Shown: positions 11,954 to 22,790 of the stretch, one piece after another
Position numbering within the stretch: position 1 is the stretch's first letter
How the letters are laid out: the number at the start of each line of letters is the position of its first letter
Assembly: GCA_029817715.1 (NCBI GenBank)
Contig: JARUPY010000125.1
Location: forward strand, 368,789-432,788
Source: Melastoma dodecandrum
Lineage: Eukaryota > Streptophyta > Magnoliopsida > Myrtales > Melastomataceae
Direction: 5' to 3'
DNA length: 64,000 nucleotides
Translations under genes and position numbers: made by a program
Notes under the pieces: model-generated
The model's database searches: none
What the model was told of the DNA's origin: nothing
The model's input: the letters and a program-made list of their open reading frames with translations, nothing else

Positions 11954-13114
11954 TGTCACGTCGAAAACGTATTCACCACGGAAGTGCACGCGATCGTACA
12001 AGTAATAAAGTGTAAGTAAGATATCGTTCCCACGAGGACTGATCTGAATTTCTTCCAATTATCAAATTAACCAATCTCTATTATCCAACTAACGAGTTGA
12101 GAAATAATCTAACTAAATGCAAAGCTAAAGAAAACGAGTAAGTAAATTGAATTAAAATTCAGATGAGAAAAGCACCTAGGGCGACGATTTCACCGGACAA
12201 TTAATCGCAAGTCATATCTCAATCAACACGCTTAAAATGATCTGGTTGATAATCTGGAATTCGATTATCTCCCTACGCCCCTCCCGAGGTCATAAGAACG
12301 TACAACTCTGTAAATAGTAATCACTCTATTCCTAGGTAGATTAACTATCGAGTGCCCCTTACGAAGCAATTCCAATTCGATTACCTAGGACGATTGGGTA
12401 TATTCCTATCCCGCTCGTTAATAAACCCGTCTTCCGACTAAGTTTACCCTAGGTTATTCCTCTCCCCGTGCTTAATCTAGGATTCCCCTTCCGAGTTCAC
12501 CTAAATTCACTATTCAATCCTATTGGTGATCAGGCAATAAGAAAGCGTTAAGAACGAACATGAATAATCAACCCAAAATCATTCGAGTGTGTCAAAAGAG
12601 ATAGACTCTTGACTAATCGTCAAGATCCATCTTAACCCTAGGCAAAGAAATTTAGTTCATAGCCGAAATAAACGAAAACATCAAATCCATCGTAGACAAT
12701 GAAAACGACATAAAGGAAAACTAAAAGAAAAACTCCCAAAGTCTTTGTTGACGGCTCTCTGTAGTCGCCTCCCCCTCTCTAGGTCAAACTACAATGTTTT
12801 TATAATCCCCAAATAAACCTAGAGAATCTCTGAAAAATCAGGAAAGAAAATCTTCTAATTTCTCCCCATCGTAGCTTTTGGTCTTGCAAGAGCATCCAGA
12901 GATCTTCCCTTTGCACGAAGTCTTCATAATTACGCCGAGGTCCTCTTTTCTTCATATTTATCCTGAAATAAACCAGAAAACTCGGCAGTAATCTATTTCT
13001 CGGGAATAATGTGAAATAACTAGGAATATTACGCAATAAACACAATATTTCACAAATCTAACAAAATCTAAATAGGAAGTTGCCCTAAATAACTCTACTT
13101 TCATAGAGTTATCA
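11954..13114 (-). repeat. 3' LTR of the Athila-like element
   Basis: 1161 bp, aligned with 21518-22676. The two ends read TGTCACGTCGAAAACG at the left and AGAGTTATCA at the right on the plus strand. Differences from the other LTR include single bases near 11981, 12201, 12232, 12363 and 12679-12703, plus a 2-bp indel near 12462. On the minus strand the element begins TGATAACTC. Confidence 0.95.
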
Positions 13115-13127
13115 CACCCCCAAACCT
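13115..13127 (-). promoter_or_regulatory. Polypurine tract next to the 3' LTR
   Basis: On the minus strand AGGTTTGGGGGTG directly abuts the TGATAAC start of the 3' LTR. This is the expected place and composition of the plus-strand DNA primer. The same 15-mer (including the first TG of the LTR) recurs at 14071-14085. Confidence 0.8.
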
Positions 13128-14199
13128 GAATTTTGCTAGTCCCGAGCAAAGATGAAGAAAATAAAATTCAAAGACTCTCCTCAACAAACCCAAGTCAGTC
13201 AAACGTAGAAGCATCTTTTAGAACATTCTAAGAAATGGGTGCATCCTCCTCATGCATCTAGATTCCATTCACTACCTAACATGCTCAATTAAAGGCTTTA
13301 AAACACAATATCTTCGTCCCAGCAGATTGTACACTCAACATTAACAAGCGTATAGTCCAAATAGCTCATGTCAACCAGTAACTCGCAAATATCACCATAA
13401 ACATCTCGATTCATTCATCTCAGGTTTTCCGACTTTTTAACAACTTCATCAAATATTTTTTTTTTCTTTTCAGATTGCACGACTCTAAATGTTCATCTGA
13501 TTCCGGCTAAAGCTTATGTAGCAAGCTCTCGATCAATGACTCCCGACTCAGTTGAACCAGGGCATTAGGTGATAAAGCACCCCTCGGATCAATCACTCAA
13601 GCTAGCACGGAAGACTCCCACCACAAGCACATATTCAGGTAATAACTTTTTTCTCTATTTTTTTTTTTAAACCTGAACATTGGTACTCAAAGCCTTGGCG
13701 ACCTAATTTTTCTTTCTTTTTTTTTTCTTTTTCTTTTTGCCGAGATCCCCACAGATGTCGTTTCAAGAGATAATTCAAGCTACTCTACTCACCACTAGTC
13801 ACCATGCATTCTGAGGAGATGTAACCTGTTGCCGCTAAGCACACTTCCTACTGGGAGATCTTTTCAAAATTAAACGAAAAAAATTTGAGCATACTAAGCA
13901 AAGAATTTCATCTTTCCACACTTGAAGAATGCAACCCATATGCTCATCATTGAAAACAGACATTCCACATCGACTTCCTAAGGTTACGTTGAGGAAAAAC
14001 AACCTAAAAGACGAAAATAAAAACAGGACTCACCCTAAGCACACATCACTTCCAAAGTCAATACAGCACACACACCCCCAAACCTAATCAGAGCAACGTC
14101 CTCGGTGCTTAAGATAAAACAAGTAGGAAACGAGAGTACCAGGATATGTCGGTGAACATGATGCGCCAATGTGTACCTCCCGACTGCCCTGGTGTAGGA
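13128..14199. other. Noncoding 3' region of the retroelement
   Basis: About 1.07 kb between the third ORF and the polypurine tract, with T-rich runs near 13447 and 13720. No coding frame is evident. A second polypurine-like 15-mer is at 14071-14085 (minus-strand AGGTTTGGGGGTGTG). Confidence 0.7.
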
Positions 14200-15279
14200 C
14201 TAAACCGTATTGTCTGAATCCGCATCTTCTTCTTCTTCAGCACCCATCGTCGGTGGAGTTGGTTGTTCGCCAAGGTCAGATAGATCCACATGTAATATTG
14301 ACGCTATTCGCCTCTGAATTTCCTCCGACCTTTGATGGCATGCAATTGAGTACTCCATGAACTCGTTGATCCTGGTCCAATGTTCCTGGGCAAAAGATGT
14401 GTTGGCAGTAGCAATGGCAGGACCACCTGCTGTGCGGTTACCCTGAGATGTGCCGGAAGGGGCGTCATCCTTGTTCTCCTCCTCCCGTTGAATTTTTAAC
14501 CATGTGGCATGAGTGATTGGTTTCTGTGGATGAGCAATCTCTTCGGTAGATTCCCAATGTACCCCTGCCCTCCTGCATAACTGAAATACTAACGAAGGAA
14601 ACCACAAGCCCAGGTGAGTATCCTTCAATGCCCTATGCAACATCTGATTAATCAGTTTTCCAACATCAATGTTCATGCGTTCTAAGATGCAAAAAATCAA
14701 CGCCGCTCTTTCCTTTGTCACATTACTAATGTTCGTTCCCGGAATCAGTCTTGCCGAGACGAATCGCACCCAAATTTTTGCGTCTACAGTGAGATCCTTA
14801 CCGTATAGCGCCAGCGGTTCATTCTTGCGCGACCTCTTCCATGTGGAACCTGGTCTAGTTAAGCATTCAAGGACATCGTCAGCATGAAAATCATCAGTCA
14901 GGTATTTCGTAAACGCATCATGCTCAAACACGGGAAGATGAAGCATTTCAGCAATTGTTTGCGCACTAAACACAACGCTCTTACCCCGAACTTGAATACT
15001 TTCACGGTTCTCATCATAGGTGTGCACATTAGCATAGAATTCCCTTACTAGTGGCACAACCGCAGCTTCCGGAGTAGCACAAAATTGAGTCCAGCCCATA
15101 TGCGAAATATGAAACATATAGGTTTCCATGTACCTATGGCTTACCTCAAATCCTCGTTCCGGAATTAAGGTCCGACGCAACATAGAGTCCCGGTAGTTTT
15201 GGGTCGCTTCGTCGGTCAATGCTTGTCCTCTCCTAGTGCCGGAGGTACTCCCTACGGCCAATTTCTTCTTGGGTGCCAT
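14200..15279 (-). CDS. Third ORF of the Athila-like element (plant transposon protein)
   Basis: A 359-residue uninterrupted ORF on the same strand as pol. The ATG at 15279 (MAPKKK) is chosen; the triplet just upstream is GTG. Residues 30-230 carry a segment of the type often annotated 'putative plant transposon protein' (RGFEVSHRYMETYM, HMGWTQFCATPEAAVVPLVREFYANV in two pieces, LIPGTNISNVTKERAALIFCIL in two pieces). The N-terminus is basic (PKKK, possible nuclear signal) and the C-terminus very acidic (EEEEDADSDNT). It occupies the position of the envelope-like ORF of Athila elements, but I see no clear transmembrane segment, so an envelope role is not supported. Its function is unknown. It would need its own promoter, splicing or reinitiation to be expressed. 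Confidence 0.8.
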   Translation of the reverse strand: MAPKKKLAVGSTSGTRRGQALTDEATQNYRDSMLRRTLIPERGFEVSHRYMETYMFHISHMGWTQFCATPEAAVVPLVREFYANVHTYDENRESIQVRGKSVVFSAQTIAEMLHLPVFEHDAFTKYLTDDFHADDVLECLTRPGSTWKRSRKNEPLALYGKDLTVDAKIWVRFVSARLIPGTNISNVTKERAALIFCILERMNIDVGKLINQMLHRALKDTHLGLWFPSLVFQLCRRAGVHWESTEEIAHPQKPITHATWLKIQREEENKDDAPSGTSQGNRTAGGPAIATANTSFAQEHWTRINEFMEYSIACHQRSEEIQRRIASILHVDLSDLGEQPTPPTMGAEEEEDADSDNTV

Positions 15280-15759
15280 CACAACTTACGGAGTGGCACA
15301 CAATTAGCACGTTCACAAATTAATTTGCACAAGATCCTTTCACACCAAGAATGGATCAAAGGAAAGCGTGGTATCCGAACCTCGAGCTATGGGCGGTGGG
15401 TGTACGGCTAGAACTAACCCCCAATCTCCTCCTAAAAGAAATAGTCAAATACCTGGTTTGGAGAGTGTACCGGAGTGGCGGACGGCGGCTGCGACTTTGG
15501 TAGGCGACGGCGGCGGTTCGTCTGTGACTCGAGATGGCGACGGCGGTGGTGGCTGGGATGTGGCGGACGGCGGCTACTTGGGAGGGTGACGGCGTCGGCA
15601 GCGGCGGCCACGCGTGAGGGCGATGGCGTGGGTAACGGCGACGGCGGTTGCTTCTCCCTGTCACAAGAAAAACAACGATTAGGGTTTGTCGAGTCAAATG
15701 CCCAAATTCGTTTTATTATTTTATGTTGTTTTTTTTTTTTTTTTTTATTTTATAATTTC
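15280..15759. other. Spacer between gag-pol and the third ORF, GGC-rich segment
   Basis: GC-rich, with many CGGCGG/ACGGCGG trinucleotide-like repeats from 15478 to 15652 on the plus strand, then a poly-T tract at 15728-15746. No convincing coding frame is present. Confidence 0.6.
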
Positions 15760-15985
15760 GGTGCAGCTGCACGAGATTTTCGCGCAACTGCACAAAGTCT
15801 CTGTGCATTTTATGCTCCTAGCGGTGCAGCTGCACGAGATTTTCGTGCAGCTGCACAAAGTTTCTGTGCATTCTGGGTCCGCATGGTGCAGCTGCACTAG
15901 ATTTTGGTGCAGCTGCACAGAGTTTCTGTGCTTTGGAGGTCCAAGCGGTGCAGCTGCACGAGATTTTCCTGCAGTTGCACGATCT
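15760..15985. repeat. 62-63-bp tandem repeat with GTGCAGCTGCAC palindromes
   Basis: Four units start at 15760, 15823, 15885 and 15947. Each begins GGTGCAGCTGCACGAGATTT or a one-base variant, and has a second, looser copy of the GTGCAGCTGCAC palindrome about 24 bp later followed by AAAGTTTCTGTGC. The repeat therefore contains up to eight GCAGCTGC-type palindromes in 226 bp. It lies in the spacer 3' of gag-pol, where Athila/Tat elements often carry tandem repeats. Role unknown. Confidence 0.92.
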
Positions 15986-16122
15986 TGCTGCTTGCTCTTG
16001 CGTCCCCCGCTACCTTTTCACCTAATAAAACAAAAGAAATAAAAACAATTAAAAGAAAATAACTTGGGTTGCCTCCCAAGAAGCGCTTGGTTTATAGTCT
16101 ACGGCTCGACTCTTGATATTCA

Positions 16123-19100
16123 TCACGTGTCTCTTAATGTTGCCGCGGCAACTACCCTTTCAACGTTTCCTCCCCAATAGTGTTTCAGCCTCTGTCCATT
16201 GACCTTGAATGTATGCTCTGAACTTGGATTTCGTATTTCTACGGCACCATAGGGGAATACCTGAACTACCTGAAATGGTCCAGACCACCGTGATTTGAGT
16301 TTTCCTGGGAATAACCTTAGTCTGGAATTGAACAGCAATACTTGTTGTCCAGGCTCAAATTTCCGCTCAATGATCTTCTTATCATGCCACTGTTTCGTCT
16401 TCTCCTTATAGATCCTCGCGTTTTCATATGCTTGAAGCCGAAATTCATCAAGTTCGTTCAATTGGAGCAACCTCTTCTCTCCAGCCTTCTCGAGATCAAA
16501 ATTCAATTTCTTAATCGCCCAGAATGCTTTGTGCTCCAATTCCACCGGCAAGTGACATGCTTTCCCATAAACTAGCTTAAACGGAGACATTCCAATTGGC
16601 GTTTTGTACGCTGTCCGATAAGCCCACAGTGCGTCCTCAAGCTTCAGTGCCCAATCCTTCCGTGATGTGTTTACTGTTTTCTCGAGAATTCTCTTAATTT
16701 CTCGATTTGATACTTCCACTTGCCCACTAGTCTGAGGATGGTATGCTAGAGCAACCTTGTGATTTATTCCACACTTGTTTAACAAATTGGCGACTTGTTT
16801 ATTGCAAAAGTGAGATCCTCCATCGCTGATGATTGCTCTTGGGGTACCGAACCTTGTAAACACCTGCTTCTTTAAAAACTCAACCACTGTTTTAGCCTCG
16901 TTAGTGGGCAAAGCTTTCGCTTCAACCCATTTAGATACGTAATCCACAGCCATTAAAATATAACGATTTTTGAAAGACGAAACAAATGGTCCCATAAAAT
17001 CAATACCCCAAACGTCGAAAATTTCTACCTCCAGAATGTTGTTTAAGGGCATTTCATGTCGCCTTGATATGTTTCCCGTTCGTTGGCATCTGTCACATTT
17101 AGCAACAAAATTGTAAGCATCTTTGAATAAAGAAGGCCAATAGAAACCTGATTGTAAAATTCGAGCAGCTGTTTTATCTCCTCCAAAATGTCCGCCGTAA
17201 GGTGATGAATGACATTGCCATAGAATTTGGTCCCATTCTCCTTCAGGTATGCATCTTCTAAGAACCTGATCTGCACATTGCTTAAACAAGAATGGTTCAT
17301 CCCACACATAATTCTTAGCATCGTGTAAAAACCTCTTCTTTTGTTGCACATTCAAATCAGTGGGTATGAAATTAGAAACAAGAAAATTCACAAAATCTGC
17401 ATACCACGGAACTTGTGTGTGACTAACCGAGAGCAGCTGTTCATCGGGAAATGATTCATTTATAACTACCTGGTTGAGCTTGATGTCGCTTTGACCATCT
17501 AGCCTTGACAAGTGATCGGCTACTTGGTTCTCTGTTCCTTTTCTGTCCTTGATTTCGAGATCAAATTCTTGTAGTAAGAGAACCCATCTTATCAATCGTG
17601 GTTTTGCATCCTTCTTCTCAATCAAGTACTTGATTGCGGAGTGATCTGTAAACACTATGACTTTCGAACCCACAAGGTAAGATCGAAATTTGTCGAAAGC
17701 AAATACAACAGCTAGTAGCTCCTTTTCAGTGGTCGTGTAATTTACCTGTGCATCGTCCAAAGTTCTACTAGCATAGTAAATCACATGAAAGACCTTATTC
17801 TTACGTTGCCCAAGCACTGCTCCTAAGGCATAGTCACTCGCATCGCACATCAATTCAAAAGGCAAAGTCCAATCAGGCACTATAACGATAGGTGCTGTAA
17901 CTAACCTCTCTTTCAATTTTGTAAACGCTTCCATGCATGCTTTGTCGAAGTTGAAAGGTATGTCTTTCTCCAAAAGATTGCATAATGGTTTCGATATCTT
18001 GGAGAAATCCTTAATGAATCGCCTGTAAAAGCCAGCATGACCAAGAAAACTTCGGATAGCTCTTACCGATGTTGGTGGGGATAACTTTTCGATGGTTTCA
18101 ATCTTTGCTCTGTCAACTTCAATGCCCTTGCTCGACACCCTGTGACCAAGGACAATACCTTCTCGAACCATAAAGTGACACTTTTCCCAATTTAGGATTA
18201 GATTAGACTTCTCACAACGTTCGAGTACACTTGCAAGATTATGCAGGCAATTATCAAATGAGTCACCAAAGACGGAAAAGTCATCCATAAAAATTTCTAA
18301 ATATCGTTCTACCATGTCAGTGAAAATGGATGTCATGCATCGTTGGAATGTAGCAGGTGCATTACACAATCCAAATGGCATTCTACGAAAGGCGAACGTA
18401 CCGTATGGACATGTGAAAGTCGTTTTCTCCTGATCTTCTGGTGCAATGGCAATCTGATTATATCCTGAATAACCATCGAGAAAACAATAATACTCCTTAC
18501 CTGCCAATCTGTCCAACATCTGGTCGATGAATGGAAGCGGGTAGTGATCTTTTCTTGTTGCTTTGTTCAGCTTTCGGTAGTCCATACATACCCTCCATCC
18601 CGTGACAGTGCGAGTAGGGATGAGTTCATTCTTCTCATTTGTCACAACTGTCATTCCGCCTTTCTTGGGAACACACTGTATAGGACTAACCCACGAGCTA
18701 TCAGAAATAGGATAGATGATACCTGCATCGAGCCACTTGATGATCTCCTTCTTTACAACCTCCTTCATGTTTGGGTTTAACCTCCGTTGATTCTCTATCG
18801 AAGGTTTGTGATCTTCCTCCAGGAGGATTTTATGCATGCAAATTGCTGGGCTGATTCCTCTGATATCTGCAATAGTCCATCCTATCGCCTTTTTGTGTTC
18901 CCTCAAGATTCGAAGTAATTTCTCCTCCTGCAACTCCGTCAATTCTGCAGAAATAATCACAGGGAGTTGATTTGCGTTTTGGAGAAATGAATACCTCAAG
19001 TGGGTGGGTAAGGTTTTGAGCTCTAATTCTGGTGCTTCTATGATGGATGGTTTGATGGTCTTTTCTGGCATCTCCAATGGATCGAAAACTCTCAGTTCTC

Positions 19101-21390
19101 TAGGTATGTAAGATTTGCACTCCATCCAACCGATCATTTCCTTAGTTTCTTCATCGGTAGTTGCTTCCTCAGAAGTTAATGTTAGCTCAAGCACATCGGT
19201 CGTCTTCAAAATAGTAACTTCTTCGGCTGTTATCCTGTCAATGATGTCAATAGAAAAACAATCATCGGGTTCATTCGGACATTTCATTGCACGAAGAATA
19301 TTAAATGTTACCTCCTCGTTATTAACCCTCATGGTTAACTCACCCTTTTGGACATCAATTAAAGTCCTACCTGTGGCTAGGAATGGTCTTCCAAGGATGA
19401 TTGGTATTTCACGGTCCTCTTCAAAATCAAGCACGATAAAATCCGCGGGAAAAACAAATTTATCTACCTTAACCAAAATATCCTCAATGATTCCCCTTGG
19501 AAAAGCAAGAGATCGGTCGGCTAATTGCAACGTGACCGAGGTAGGTTTTACTTCCCCCAAACCCAATTCGTAAAATATTGATAAAGGCATTAAATTAACA
19601 CTCGCTCCAAGATCACACAATGCCTTACCGCTAAAATTTGAACCAATAGAACAGGGTATAGTGAAACTACCTGGATCTTTCAGCTTTGGAGGTAACTTTT
19701 TCTGCAAAATAGCACTACATTCTTCAGTTAAAGCAACAGTCTCAAACTCACCGAGACGTCTCTTTTTAGATAATATATCTTTCATGAATTTAACGTAGCT
19801 CGGCATCTTCTCCAACGCTTCAGCAAAAGGTATGTTGATGTGTAGCTTTTTAAAGATTTCTAAGAATTTCAGGAAATCCTTCTCATCATTCTGCTTTATA
19901 GCTCGCTGTGGAAAAGGAAGAGGTGGATATACGAGTTTATCTTTTCCATTAGAAGCATTTTCCATACCTTCTTTTGGTTGAGAAAGTTGTTGGCTAGGGT
20001 GAGCAGAAGGTTCATTCCCTTTGTGCGTAACTTCTGGTGTAGTTGCAACATCGTGCTTGAACTTTGAGGCTTCAGGAAGTGTTCTCCCATTCCGTAAAGT
20101 GATAGCTTGCACTTGTGCATTCCCGTCATTCCTTGGATTCACCTCAGTATTGCTCGGAAGAGTGCCTTGAGGTCGATTATTGATTGCTTGTGCCAATTGT
20201 CCGACTTGGGCTTCTAAACTCCGAAGTGAAGCCGATTGGTTCTGCAAAAGAGTGTCGGTTTTAGAAATATATTTGACTAATAGTTCTTCAATACCTGACA
20301 TTTTCTCTTGCGGTTGTGGCTTTTGTTGATGAGCCCCTGGTGGAGGAGTTGGTTTCACCGATTGTTGATTTCCCCACGAGAAATTCGGGTGGTTCCTCCA
20401 TCCCGGATTGTAAGTGTTCGAAAAGGGGTTGTTCCTCGAGTTGGCTCCCAAGTAGTTGGCTGACTCGGCACCAGTAAAACATTGACCAGGAGCATGATTT
20501 TCTCCACACCTCTCACACGGATAATAAATGGGATGACTAGGACCCTTTAATGCATTTAGCTCCCGAGTTAATGCATCCACTTTAGCATTGAGGGCAGCAA
20601 CTTCATCAACTGAATGTACTCCAGCTACTCCTCGGGCACGCGATACTCCATGACCGTTATTAGCCATCTGCTCGAATAGCTCCATTGCTTCCTCCGGCTG
20701 CTTGTTTAATATTGTTCCCCCTGCAGCTGCATCAATCGTTGAACGCAGTGCATCAGTTAATCCATCATAAAAAATTTGTACCAGCATCCATTGAGGTATC
20801 TCGTGGTGTGGGCACACTCGTAAAAATTCCTTAAATCTCTCCCAAGCCTCATAAAGTGACTCTGTTCCATGTTGTCGAAACGAAGTGATGTCATTCCGCA
20901 TCTTGATGGTCTTGCTAGGTGGGAAATACTTTGATAGGAATTTTCCAGACATCTCTTCCCAGTTTGTGATGGACCCTTCTGGCAAAGAGTAGAGCCATGT
21001 TCGTGCTTTGTCCCTCAATGAGAATGGGAAGAGTCTCATCCGAATGGCCTCGCTCGACACTCCATTATAGCGGAAAGTGTCGCAAATTTCCAGAAAGTTG
21101 GTGATGTGCCCATGTGGATCCTCCGATGGAGATCCTCCGAAACTCGAATTTTGTAGCATGGTGATAACCGCCGGTTTGATTTCAAATGTGTTGGCTTGGA
21201 TGGTCGGCTTCACTATGCTAGAGCGTTCATGCACATGGGGCTGGGCATAATCCCGCATGATTCTCGGTTTAACGTCTTGATTGTTGTTTTCCATTGTTTG
21301 TCGGCGTGTGGCTTCCTTTTGCTCTCTTAATCGTAACCGAAAGGTTCTTTCTATTTCGGGATCAAAAGGAACCAATTCCCTACTGCGCAT
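16123..21390 (-). CDS. Gag-Pol polyprotein of the Athila-like retrotransposon
   Basis: An uninterrupted frame of about 1755 residues from the first ATG at 21390; a TTG lies eight codons upstream. Domain order: Ty3-type gag ([16 protein letters not shown], about 135-150); CCHC-like knuckle [13 protein letters not shown] (C-x2-C-x3-H-x4-C, about 292-304); aspartic protease with DLGAS and [11 protein letters not shown]; reverse transcriptase with [38 protein letters not shown] and catalytic FMDD; RNase H with [12 protein letters not shown] and [10 protein letters not shown]; integrase with an HHCC finger, the D..D..E residues ([30 protein letters not shown]) and a C-terminal SGPF module. Catalytic residues are all present, so the enzymes are probably active. 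No frameshift separates gag and pol. Confidence 0.96.
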   Translation of the reverse strand: MRSRELVPFDPEIERTFRLRLREQKEATRRQTMENNNQDVKPRIMRDYAQPHVHERSSIVKPTIQANTFEIKPAVITMLQNSSFGGSPSEDPHGHITNFLEICDTFRYNGVSSEAIRMRLFPFSLRDKARTWLYSLPEGSITNWEEMSGKFLSKYFPPSKTIKMRNDITSFRQHGTESLYEAWERFKEFLRVCPHHEIPQWMLVQIFYDGLTDALRSTIDAAAGGTILNKQPEEAMELFEQMANNGHGVSRARGVAGVHSVDEVAALNAKVDALTRELNALKGPSHPIYYPCERCGENHAPGQCFTGAESANYLGANSRNNPFSNTYNPGWRNHPNFSWGNQQSVKPTPPPGAHQQKPQPQEKMSGIEELLVKYISKTDTLLQNQSASLRSLEAQVGQLAQAINNRPQGTLPSNTEVNPRNDGNAQVQAITLRNGRTLPEASKFKHDVATTPEVTHKGNEPSAHPSQQLSQPKEGMENASNGKDKLVYPPLPFPQRAIKQNDEKDFLKFLEIFKKLHINIPFAEALEKMPSYVKFMKDILSKKRRLGEFETVALTEECSAILQKKLPPKLKDPGSFTIPCSIGSNFSGKALCDLGASVNLMPLSIFYELGLGEVKPTSVTLQLADRSLAFPRGIIEDILVKVDKFVFPADFIVLDFEEDREIPIILGRPFLATGRTLIDVQKGELTMRVNNEEVTFNILRAMKCPNEPDDCFSIDIIDRITAEEVTILKTTDVLELTLTSEEATTDEETKEMIGWMECKSYIPRELRVFDPLEMPEKTIKPSIIEAPELELKTLPTHLRYSFLQNANQLPVIISAELTELQEEKLLRILREHKKAIGWTIADIRGISPAICMHKILLEEDHKPSIENQRRLNPNMKEVVKKEIIKWLDAGIIYPISDSSWVSPIQCVPKKGGMTVVTNEKNELIPTRTVTGWRVCMDYRKLNKATRKDHYPLPFIDQMLDRLAGKEYYCFLDGYSGYNQIAIAPEDQEKTTFTCPYGTFAFRRMPFGLCNAPATFQRCMTSIFTDMVERYLEIFMDDFSVFGDSFDNCLHNLASVLERCEKSNLILNWEKCHFMVREGIVLGHRVSSKGIEVDRAKIETIEKLSPPTSVRAIRSFLGHAGFYRRFIKDFSKISKPLCNLLEKDIPFNFDKACMEAFTKLKERLVTAPIVIVPDWTLPFELMCDASDYALGAVLGQRKNKVFHVIYYASRTLDDAQVNYTTTEKELLAVVFAFDKFRSYLVGSKVIVFTDHSAIKYLIEKKDAKPRLIRWVLLLQEFDLEIKDRKGTENQVADHLSRLDGQSDIKLNQVVINESFPDEQLLSVSHTQVPWYADFVNFLVSNFIPTDLNVQQKKRFLHDAKNYVWDEPFLFKQCADQVLRRCIPEGEWDQILWQCHSSPYGGHFGGDKTAARILQSGFYWPSLFKDAYNFVAKCDRCQRTGNISRRHEMPLNNILEVEIFDVWGIDFMGPFVSSFKNRYILMAVDYVSKWVEAKALPTNEAKTVVEFLKKQVFTRFGTPRAIISDGGSHFCNKQVANLLNKCGINHKVALAYHPQTSGQVEVSNREIKRILEKTVNTSRKDWALKLEDALWAYRTAYKTPIGMSPFKLVYGKACHLPVELEHKAFWAIKKLNFDLEKAGEKRLLQLNELDEFRLQAYENARIYKEKTKQWHDKKIIERKFEPGQQVLLFNSRLRLFPGKLKSRWSGPFQVVQVFPYGAVEIRNPSSEHTFKVNGQRLKHYWGGNVERVVAAATLRDT

Positions 21391-21494
21391 ACAACGTTGA
21401 AATTTTTCCTGCAAGTAAATCGAAAATCAAGATTAAAGCTGAATTAATAAAGATATGATTAAAAATAATATTGGCTGAAAATCTAGAAAACAGT

Positions 21495-21511
21495 CCCCGG
21501 CAACGGCGCCA
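21495..21511 (-). promoter_or_regulatory. Primer-binding site for tRNA-Asp
   Basis: The minus strand reads TGGCGCCGTTGCCGGGG six bases inside the 5' LTR. This is the complement of the 3' end (..CCCCGGCAACGGCGCCA) of plant tRNA-Asp(GUC), over 17 bases. tRNA-Asp priming is usual in Athila-group elements. Confidence 0.9.
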
Positions 21512-21517
21512 AAAACT

Positions 21518-22676
21518 TGTCACGTCGAAAACGTATTCACCACGCAAGTGCACGCGATCGTACAAGTAATAAAGTGTAAGTAAGATATCGTTCCCACGAG
21601 GACTGATCTGAATTTCTTCCAATTATCAAATTAACCAATCTCTATTATCCAACTAACGAGTTGAGAAATAATCTAACTAAATGCAAAGCTAAAGAAAACG
21701 AGTAAGTAAATTGAATTAAAATTCAGATGAGAAAAGCACCTAGGGCGACGATTTCACCGGATAATTAATCGCAAGTCATATCTCAAGCAACACGCTTAAA
21801 ATGATCTGGTTGATAATCTGGAATTCGGTTATCTTCCTACGCCCCTCCCGAGGTCATAAGAACGTACAACTCTGTAAATAGTAATCACTCTATTCCTAGG
21901 TAGATTAACTATCGAGTGCCCCTTACGAATCAATTCCAATTCGATTACCTAGGACGATTGGGTATATTCCTATCCCGCTCGTTAATAAACCCGTCTTCCG
22001 ACCAAGTTTACCCTAAGGTATTCCTCCCCGTGCTTAATCTAGGATTCCCCTTCCGAGTTCACCTAAATTCACTATTCAATCCTATTGGTGATCAGGCAAT
22101 AAGAAAGCGTTAAGAACGAACATGAATAATCAACCCAAAATCATTCGAGTGTGTCAAAAGAGATAGACTCTTGACTAATCGTCAAGATCCATCTTAACCC
22201 TAGGCAAAGAAATTTAGTTCATAGCCGAAATAAACGAAAGCATCAGATCCATCGTAAACAATGAAAACGACATAAAGGAAAACTAAAAGAAAAACTCCCA
22301 AAGTCTTTGTTGACGGCTCTCTGTAGTCGCCTCCCCCTCTCTAGGTCAAACTACAATGTTTTTATAATCCCCAAATAAACCTAGAGAATCTCTGAAAAAT
22401 CAGGAAAGAAAATCTTCTAATTTCTCCCCATCGTAGCTTTTGGTCTTGCAAGAGCATCCAGAGATCTTCCCTTTGCACGAAGTCTTCATAATTACGCCGA
22501 GGTCCTCTTTTCTTCATATTTATCCTGAAATAAACCAGAAAACTCGGCAGTAATCTATTTCTCGGGAATAATGTGAAATAACTAGGAATATTACGCAATA
22601 AACACAATATTTCACAAATCTAACAAAATCTAAATAGGAAGTTGCCCTAAATAACTCTACTTTCATAGAGTTATCA
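21518..22676 (-). repeat. 5' LTR of the Athila-like element
   Basis: 1159 bp, aligned base for base with 11954-13114 except for about a dozen substitutions and a 2-bp gap. As read on the minus strand it lies upstream of the primer-binding site and therefore drives the element. It ends against the target duplication AGTGG at 22677-22681. Confidence 0.95.
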
Positions 22677-22681
22677 AGTGG
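22677..22681. repeat. Right target-site duplication AGTGG
   Basis: Exact copy of 11949-11953. Joining the flanks with one copy removed restores the purine permease reading ..FFAT/TLFCTIG.., which fixes the insertion point inside a coding exon. Confidence 0.95.
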
Positions 22682-22790
22682 CGAAGAAGCACATCACAAA
22701 CTGAACCTCAAGCACGAGTGAATGGCTTGTTCTTGTACATCAGCTCAATCAGCAGCACAAAGTGATGGGTTTCAATGACGCCACAAATTA

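Larger units (their letters stand above)
11954..22676 (-). mobile_element. Full-length Athila-like Ty3/gypsy LTR retrotransposon
   Basis: 10,723 bp bounded by near-identical LTRs starting TG and ending CA and a perfect 5-bp target duplication. Order on the minus strand: 5' LTR (22676-21518), tRNA-Asp primer-binding site, gag-pol in one frame (21390-16123), spacer with a tandem repeat, third ORF (15279-14200), about 1.1 kb of noncoding DNA, polypurine tract, 3' LTR (13114-11954). The PBS type, FMDD reverse transcriptase motif, gag without a large separate frame, and an extra ORF after pol place it in the Athila/Tat side of Ty3/gypsy. The LTRs differ by about a dozen substitutions and one 2-bp indel, so the insertion is recent. 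It disrupts the purine permease gene. Confidence 0.95.
11180..22790 (-). pseudogene. Purine permease (PUP family) pseudogene, split by two insertions
   Basis: Read on the minus strand in pieces. At 22790-22677, ..VLLIELMYK.. shifts frame to ..SLVLEVQFVMCFFAT. After the 10.7-kb retroelement it resumes at 11953 with ..TLFCTIGMIVNEVFQ, followed by a GT donor and a short intron to the segment AMLKEAKDLG (about 11812-11785). A MITE-like insert follows at 11485-11765, then [20 protein letters not shown] and [14 protein letters not shown].., ending at TGA 11182-11180. These match the C-terminal half of drug/metabolite-transporter purine permeases, which import adenine, cytokinins or related purines. 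The N-terminal half was not found. At least one frameshift besides the insertions makes it non-functional. The order of the pieces shows the gene predated both insertions. Confidence 0.85.

Noticed and set aside
12800..13045. 81-codon ORF present identically in both LTRs (also 22362-22607)
   Set aside because: It lies inside the LTRs, has no domain, and identity only reflects LTR identity; most likely a chance ORF.
15760..15985. CRISPR-like regular repeat
   Set aside because: A plant retrotransposon spacer with contiguous 62-63-bp units and no distinct spacers; it is a simple tandem repeat.
15686..16042. Protein coded by the tandem repeat (LHEIFVQLHK repeats)
   Set aside because: The repeated peptide simply mirrors the DNA repeat, with no start context and no family match.
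19115..19573. Plus-strand ORF of 152 codons opposite gag-pol
   Set aside because: Shadow of the highly conserved protease region on the other strand; Ser/Val-rich without motifs.
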